Of a DNA stretch of 10,065 bases, positions 5,677 through 10,065 are shown piece by piece. Both the position numbers and the translations under genes were made by a program. Within the stretch, counting starts at the first letter, position 1; the number at the start of each line of letters is the position of its first letter. The notes under the pieces are model-generated. The model ran no database searches. It saw nothing but the letters and a program-made list of their open reading frames with translations, and had not been told where the DNA came from. This DNA is from Clostridia bacterium (GTDB taxonomy: Bacteria; Bacillota; Clostridia; Christensenellales; Borkfalkiaceae), in contig CAAGAU010000047.1 of assembly GCA_900767885.1 (NCBI GenBank), forward strand, positions 1 through 10,065, in the 5' to 3' direction.

Positions 5677-6165
5677 ATGGCTCATTTACAAGAGGCGGCG
5701 GTTAAAAAGATTAACGAAATCTGCGACAGATACGTTGACGAGAAAACTCCGCTTATGATGATACTGAGCGACGTGCAGAAGGAATACGGTTACATTCCTC
5801 TCGAAGTTCAGGAGTTGGTTTCCGCAAGGACGGGTATATCCGTTGCGGAAATTTACGGAGTGGTAACTTTCTACTCTTTCTTTTCGTTGCAACCCAAGGG
5901 GAAATACGTTATCGGTTGTTGCTTAGGCACGGCGTGCTACGTAAAGGGCGCGCAGCAGATAATAGACAAATTTTCGGAATTACTTAAAATCAATCCGGGC
6001 GAAACGAGCGAGGACGGACTCTTTACTCTCGATGCGCTCCGTTGCATAGGCGCGTGCGGAATCGCGCCCGCGGTAAGCATAAACGGCACGGTTTATCCCA
6101 AAATGACTGTCGACGCCGTTCCCGCGGTAATAGAAAAATACAGGGCGGAGGCGAATAACTTATGA
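5677..6165 (+). CDS. hydC: NADH-linked [FeFe] hydrogenase, gamma subunit HydC (NuoE/HndA-like)
   Basis: This is a small electron-transfer subunit of a soluble trimeric hydrogenase, homologous to NuoE of complex I. Its 162 residues are normal length. The N-terminal helical part (1-75) holds the family pattern LMMILSDVQKEYGYIP and the GVVTFYSFFSL segment. The thioredoxin-like C-terminal domain binds one [2Fe-2S] cluster through C82-X4-C87 (in CCLGTACYVKGA) and C123-X3-C127 (RCIGACGIAP). The cluster lies on the path between the FMN subunit and the rest of the complex. AAGGAGG at 5664-5670 lies 6 bases before the ATG, a near-ideal ribosome binding site. It is the first gene of the operon behind tandem promoters, and its stop overlaps the hydB start (ATGA). 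The same protein could be called HndA or NuoE; the downstream H-cluster subunit makes the hydrogenase assignment firm. Confidence 0.95.
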   Translation: MAHLQEAAVKKINEICDRYVDEKTPLMMILSDVQKEYGYIPLEVQELVSARTGISVAEIYGVVTFYSFFSLQPKGKYVIGCCLGTACYVKGAQQIIDKFSELLKINPGETSEDGLFTLDALRCIGACGIAPAVSINGTVYPKMTVDAVPAVIEKYRAEANNL

Positions 6166-8027
6166 TAAAGAATTTTAAAGAACTCGAAAAAATCGGCGCG
6201 AGTTGCGCCAAGTGCCTCGACAGTAAATTTACCGGAGCGGACGGCAAAAGACATATCGTTCTCTGCGGCGGCACGGGTTGTTTGTCCTCTCACTCTCACG
6301 AGATTAAAGAGGCGTTTGAAAAACTTATAGCCGAAAAAGACCTCGGCGATAAAGTTACCGTAAACCAGGTAGGTTGTTTCGGTTTCTGCTCGCAAGGTCC
6401 TTTCGTTAAAATTTATCCCGAAGACACTCTTTACCGCATGGTTAAAATAGAGGACGTTGCCGAAATAATCGAAAAAGACATTGTCGGCGGCGAGGTGATA
6501 GACAGGCTTTTATACGTTGATCCCGCAACGGGCGAAAAAGTCGCCAAGCAGGACGAAATCAACTTTTATAAAAAGCAGGTTCGTATCGCTCTTCACGGCT
6601 GCGGAAGTTTAAATCCCGAAGATATAAACGAAAACCTCGGCGCGGGCGCGTTCAAAGGTCTTGCGCGCGCATTGCAGATGGACAGAGCCGACGTTATAAA
6701 AGAGATTCTCGACAGCGGGCTTCGCGGCAGGGGCGGCGGCGGTTTCCCCACGGGCAGAAAATGGCAGTTTGCCTACGCTCAGCCCGACGGCGAAAAGTAC
6801 GTTGTATGTAACGGCGACGAGGGCGACCCCGGCGCGTTTATGGACAGATCCATTCTCGAAGGTAACCCCCTCGGCGTTATCGAAGGTATGATGATAGCGG
6901 GTTACGCCATCGGCGCGCAAAACGGCTATTTCTACGTTCGCGCGGAATATCCCGTTGCCGTAAACAGACTTCGCCTTGCCATAAAGCAAGCCGAAGAAAT
7001 AGGTCTTTTGGGCGATAATATTCTCGGTACGAATTTCTCTTTCAGAGTACATATCCGCCTCGGCGCGGGCGCGTTCGTCTGCGGCGAAGAAACCGCGCTT
7101 TTAAACTCTATCGAGGGTCAGCGCGGTATGCCGCGTCCCCGTCCGCCGTTCCCCGCGGTCAAGGGTTTGTGGCAAAAACCGACTATCATAAACAACGTAG
7201 AAACGCTCGCTTGCGTACCTTACATAATGCGCGAGGGTTATCAGGCGTTTGCAAAACACGGCACAGAAAAATCCAAAGGCACTAAGGTTTTCGCTCTCGG
7301 CGGAAAAATCAATAACGTAGGTCTTGTCGAAATTCCCATGGGTACCACTTTGCGCGAACTCGTCTACGATATCGGCGGCGGTATTCCGCACGATAAGCAG
7401 TTCAAGGCTATTCAGACGGGCGGACCTTCGGGCGGCTGTCTTACCAAGGACGATCTGGACGTGGCTATCGACTACGACAACCTTATCGCGAAAGGTTCTA
7501 TGATGGGTTCGGGCGGCGCGATAGTTATGGACGAAGACAACTGTATGGTAGACGTTGCCAAATTCTATATGGAATTTATTTGCGACGAATCGTGCGGTAA
7601 GTGTTCGCCCTGCCGTATCGGCACCAAGAGAATGCTCGAAATTTTAGACAAAATAACCCGCGGTAAGGCGACTATGGACGATTTGACCGCCCTTGAAGAC
7701 CTTGCCGAAAACGTAAGGAGCAACTCGCTTTGCGGACTCGGTCAGACCGCGCCCAACCCCGTACTTTCCACGCTCGCTCACTTTAAGGACGAGTATATAG
7801 CGCATATCGTTGACAAAAACTGCCCCGCGCACGTTTGTAAACATCTTATGCGTTACGAAATCGACCCCGAAAAATGCAAAAAGTGCAGTCTTTGCGCAAG
7901 GAACTGCCCCGTCAACGCCATTACGGGCGTGGTCGGCAAAGAGCCGTTCGTTATCGATCAGAACAAGTGCATTAAGTGCGGTATGTGTATAGCCTCCTGT
8001 AAGTTTAAGGCTATAACCAAACGGTAA
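6162..8027 (+). CDS. hydB: NADH-linked [FeFe] hydrogenase, beta subunit HydB (NuoF/HndC-like)
   Basis: This is the FMN- and NAD(H)-binding subunit, 621 residues, usual for HydB. Domains in order: an N-terminal thioredoxin-fold [2Fe-2S] domain (about 1-110) with C35-X4-C40 and C72-X3-C76; the NuoF core with the glycine-rich nucleotide site GRGGGGFPTGRKW at 189-201, NGDEGDPGAFMDR at 217-229 and GAGAFVCGEETALL at 301-314; a soluble-ligand-binding beta-grasp segment (about 370-420); a [4Fe-4S] site from C478, C481, C484 and C524; and a C-terminal two-cluster ferredoxin with C572/C575/C578/C582 and C603/C606/C609/C613. The extra N-terminal and C-terminal Fe-S domains separate it from complex I NuoF and match bifurcating HydB-type subunits. 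In this family NADH oxidation at FMN is coupled to ferredoxin and H2; bifurcation here is inferred. GGAGG at 6147-6151 precedes the start, which overlaps hydC by ATGA. No lesions are seen. Confidence 0.96.
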   Translation: MIKNFKELEKIGASCAKCLDSKFTGADGKRHIVLCGGTGCLSSHSHEIKEAFEKLIAEKDLGDKVTVNQVGCFGFCSQGPFVKIYPEDTLYRMVKIEDVAEIIEKDIVGGEVIDRLLYVDPATGEKVAKQDEINFYKKQVRIALHGCGSLNPEDINENLGAGAFKGLARALQMDRADVIKEILDSGLRGRGGGGFPTGRKWQFAYAQPDGEKYVVCNGDEGDPGAFMDRSILEGNPLGVIEGMMIAGYAIGAQNGYFYVRAEYPVAVNRLRLAIKQAEEIGLLGDNILGTNFSFRVHIRLGAGAFVCGEETALLNSIEGQRGMPRPRPPFPAVKGLWQKPTIINNVETLACVPYIMREGYQAFAKHGTEKSKGTKVFALGGKINNVGLVEIPMGTTLRELVYDIGGGIPHDKQFKAIQTGGPSGGCLTKDDLDVAIDYDNLIAKGSMMGSGGAIVMDEDNCMVDVAKFYMEFICDESCGKCSPCRIGTKRMLEILDKITRGKATMDDLTALEDLAENVRSNSLCGLGQTAPNPVLSTLAHFKDEYIAHIVDKNCPAHVCKHLMRYEIDPEKCKKCSLCARNCPVNAITGVVGKEPFVIDQNKCIKCGMCIASCKFKAITKR

Positions 8028-8039
8028 GAGGTGAATATT

Positions 8040-9806
8040 ATGGCTATGGTAAATATTAAAATAGAAGGCGTACCTTATCAGGTAGAGGCGGGACTTACTA
8101 TACTCGAGGCCGCCAAAAAGTGCGGTTACGAAATCCCGTCGCTTTGTTCGTTCAATCACGGCGAATGTTCCAAAGGCTCCTGCCGCGTATGCCTCGTAGA
8201 GGCTACGGGCGCGAGAGGTCTCGTAGCGTCGTGCGTATATCCGATAGCGGAAGGTATGGAAATTAAAATTTCCTCGCCCAAGGCGGTTGCCGCAAGAAGA
8301 ACTTCGGTAGAACTTTTGCTTTCCAACCACAATAAAGACTGTCAGCAGTGCGATAAAAACGGCAAGTGCGAACTTCTGCACGTCGCGACGCTCGTCGGCG
8401 CGAGAGAGGGCGCGTACGAGGGCGCGAAGACCCCCGTTACGGTGGACAGATTAAGCCCCTCCATTATGCGCGACACCTCAAAGTGTATACTTTGCGGCAG
8501 ATGCGTAGAGCGTTGCAAAAACGCGCACGGACTCGGAATTCTCGGCTTTGAAAAACGCGGCTTTAACACTATCGTCGCGCCTGCCGAAAATCGCAGTTTC
8601 GTAAATTCGCCCTGCATACTTTGCGGTCAGTGCGTAACCGTATGTCCTACCGGCGCGCTTACGGAAGTTTCCGAAATAGAAAAGGTTGACGAGGCTATGA
8701 AGGCGGGTAAATACGTGGTCGTTCAGACCGCTCCCGCGGTACGCGCGGCTATCGGCGAAGAATTCGGCGATAAAATCGGTACGCTCGCAACGGGCAAAAT
8801 GGTTGCGGCTCTTCGCAGACTCGGCTTTAAAAAGGTGTTCGACACCAACTTCGGCGCGGATCTTACCATTATGGAAGAGGCTACCGAACTTCTCGGCAGA
8901 ATTAAAGAAAACGGCGTTCTTCCCATGATAACTTCCTGCTCGCCCGGTTGGATAAACTATTGCGAATACAACTACGGCGATCTTATACCTCATCTTTCTT
9001 CGTGTAAATCTCCTCACGAAATGTTCGGCGCGATTTTAAAGACTTATTACGCCGAAAAGAACGGTATTAAACCCGAGGATATGTTCGTGGTTTCGATAAT
9101 GCCCTGTACGGCTAAAAAATACGAGGCTCAACGCCCCGAAATGAAAAACGACGGACTTCGCGACGTAGACGCCGTTCTCACCACCCGCGAACTCGGCAAA
9201 CTCATTCGCAGGGCGGGTATTATATGGAAAAAACTCCCCGACGAAGAGTTCGATAACGACGTAGTCGGCGATTACACGGGCGCGGGCGTTATATTCGGCG
9301 CGACGGGCGGAGTTATGGAGGCGGCTCTTCGTACTGCGGTTACGGTAGTTACGGGTAAAGAACCCGCTAAGGCGGAATTTACCGAGGTAAGAGGACTTAA
9401 AGGCATTAAAGAGGCATCTTATAACCTTAACGGAACCGAAATCAACGTTGCGGTTGCTCACGGAATGAAAAACGCCAAAGTTCTGCTCGACGAAATCCGC
9501 GCGGGCAAGAGCAAATATCAATTTATAGAGATAATGGGTTGCCCCGGCGGTTGCGTTGCGGGCGGCGGACAACCGTTCGTAAAACCCTGCTTCCTGCCCG
9601 ACGAGGACGACGATATTCTCGATACTTACAGGGATAAACGTGCGGCGGCACTTTATAAAGAGGATGAAATGCGCCCCGAGCGTATGTCGCACAACAATCC
9701 GCAAATCAAGGAATTGTACGATAATTTCCTCGGCAAGCCCAACTCTCATAAAGCTCACGAGTTGTTACACACGACTTACGCCGCGAGAGAAGGTTTTAAC
9801 GACTGA
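8040..9806 (+). CDS. hydA: [FeFe] hydrogenase catalytic subunit HydA (HndD-like, M3 type)
   Basis: This is the H-cluster subunit that makes or oxidises H2, 588 residues. N-terminal wire: a [2Fe-2S] domain (C36, C48, C51, C65); a His-Cys [4Fe-4S] site H97-X3-C101-X2-C104-X5-C110; and two [4Fe-4S] clusters (C149/C152/C155/C159 and C192/C195/C198/C202). The H-cluster domain (about 225-570) has motif L1 as TSCSPGW at 298-304, L2 MPCTAKKYE at 354-362 and L3 EIMGCPGGCVAGGGQP at 497-512. L1 has serine S301 where the textbook motif has a second cysteine. There is no C-terminal [2Fe-2S] extension such as Thermotoga HydA has, so its layout is nearer HndD. I chose ATG 8040 because AAGAGGTG (8025-8032) lies 7 bases upstream; a GTG at 8031 is part of that ribosome binding site, and ATG 8046 is a weaker alternative. 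It follows hydB by 12 bases. Maturases HydE, HydF and HydG are not in the window. Confidence 0.96.
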   Translation: MAMVNIKIEGVPYQVEAGLTILEAAKKCGYEIPSLCSFNHGECSKGSCRVCLVEATGARGLVASCVYPIAEGMEIKISSPKAVAARRTSVELLLSNHNKDCQQCDKNGKCELLHVATLVGAREGAYEGAKTPVTVDRLSPSIMRDTSKCILCGRCVERCKNAHGLGILGFEKRGFNTIVAPAENRSFVNSPCILCGQCVTVCPTGALTEVSEIEKVDEAMKAGKYVVVQTAPAVRAAIGEEFGDKIGTLATGKMVAALRRLGFKKVFDTNFGADLTIMEEATELLGRIKENGVLPMITSCSPGWINYCEYNYGDLIPHLSSCKSPHEMFGAILKTYYAEKNGIKPEDMFVVSIMPCTAKKYEAQRPEMKNDGLRDVDAVLTTRELGKLIRRAGIIWKKLPDEEFDNDVVGDYTGAGVIFGATGGVMEAALRTAVTVVTGKEPAKAEFTEVRGLKGIKEASYNLNGTEINVAVAHGMKNAKVLLDEIRAGKSKYQFIEIMGCPGGCVAGGGQPFVKPCFLPDEDDDILDTYRDKRAAALYKEDEMRPERMSHNNPQIKELYDNFLGKPNSHKAHELLHTTYAAREGFND

Positions 9807-9823
9807 AACGAATAAAAGTTTTA

Positions 9824-9851
9824 GGGCGGGGTCGCTTGCGCGCCCCCGCCC
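9824..9851 (+). terminator. GC-rich hairpin after hydA, probable terminator
   Basis: GGGCGGGG (9824-9831) pairs perfectly with CCCCGCCC (9844-9851). After one mismatch, CGC/GCG pairs continue to a TTGC loop. It begins 18 bases after the hydA stop, the usual terminator position. However, the following GTAAATTAA is a poor U-run, so efficiency is uncertain. Confidence 0.55.
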
Positions 9852-9862
9852 GTAAATTAAGC

Positions 9863-9950
9863 ACGTTGTACTAAGCGTAAGCGAAATATCTCACGACCAA
9901 AGTGAAAAGTATATGCACTGTCAGTTCTTCGGTGGGATTCTTCACTTCTG
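9863..9950. repeat. Degenerate copy of palindromic repeat unit B
   Basis: Segments shared with the unit at 5185-5281 occur in the same order: AAGCGTAAGCGAAATATC (9873-9890), GTATATGC (9909-9916) and TCGGTGGGATTCTTCACT (9929-9946). The left arm of the inner stem has changed (ATCTCACGA against ATCCCACCGA), so the palindrome is decayed. It extends into a near-palindrome TTATGCGGCGCATAA (9951-9965). No gene is credible here. Confidence 0.7.
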
Positions 9951-9993
9951 TTATGCGGCGCATAATGCTGACGCATTTTAAAACTATCGTTTT

Positions 9994-10010
9994 GCATTTT
10001 TACAAAATGC
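9994..10010. repeat. Small AT-rich hairpin
   Basis: GCATTTT (9994-10000) and AAAATGC (10004-10010) form a perfect 7-bp stem with a TAC loop. No T-run follows on either side in the pattern of a terminator. It probably belongs to the same repeat cluster as the degenerate unit B. The last 55 bases (10011-10065) show nothing I can identify. Confidence 0.4.
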
Positions 10011-10065
10011 CTGCTCCTTATGAATCCCGTCGTTCGCAAACCCTTGCAAGCACGAATGCACGCTC

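Noticed and set aside
8031..8033. GTG as the hydA start
   Set aside because: The GTG is part of the Shine-Dalgarno sequence AAGAGGTG itself; ATG at 8040 has the right spacing and starts at the usual family N-terminus.
9857..10039. A 60-codon minus-strand ORF after hydA
   Set aside because: It lies over a decayed repeat and small inverted repeats, lacks a ribosome binding site and resembles no protein family.

Overview
The window looks like chromosome from an anaerobic, fermentative Bacillota (Clostridia-type) bacterium, probably an uncultured gut lineage. The evidence is a trimeric NAD-linked [FeFe] hydrogenase operon, a BcrAB-like ABC-2 exporter, a solitary BioY, strong GGAGG ribosome binding sites and sigma-70/A-type promoters close to consensus. 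The assignment below class level is a guess.

Layout, left to right. (1) Positions 3-227 (+) are the last 74 codons of a serine site-specific recombinase whose catalytic part lies outside the window. (2) leuS (343-2772, -) converges on it and ends at an intrinsic terminator at 243-271. (3) A 150-base divergent promoter region separates leuS from a tightly overlapped three-gene operon on the + strand: ABC ATPase (2923-3813), ABC-2 permease (3810-4595) and bioY (4595-5125). (4) Positions 5126-5676 hold no gene. They carry two copies of one dispersed intergenic repeat flanking a long palindromic repeat, two terminator hairpins, and a tandem promoter pair, one of which is TTGACA-17-TATAAT. (5) The hydrogenase operon follows: hydC (5677-6165), hydB (6162-8027) and hydA (8040-9806). 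(6) The last 259 bases hold a GC-rich hairpin, a decayed copy of the palindromic repeat and a further small hairpin; no gene is visible there.

How the genes work together. HydC, HydB and HydA carry all the cofactor motifs of a soluble trimeric hydrogenase: a [2Fe-2S] thioredoxin-fold subunit, an FMN/NADH subunit with extra Fe-S domains, and an H-cluster subunit with an electron wire. Such enzymes couple NADH and usually reduced ferredoxin to H2 in fermentation. The exporter pair and BioY are probably co-transcribed but have no obvious shared function; BioY would need the shared EcfA/EcfT module encoded elsewhere.

I did not find a convincing undescribed multi-gene system. The items most worth a second look are the hydrogenase promoter architecture with a palindrome inside the spacer, the intergenic repeat families (one of which seems to supply a terminator), the TSCSP variant at the H-cluster, and the odd bioY operon.
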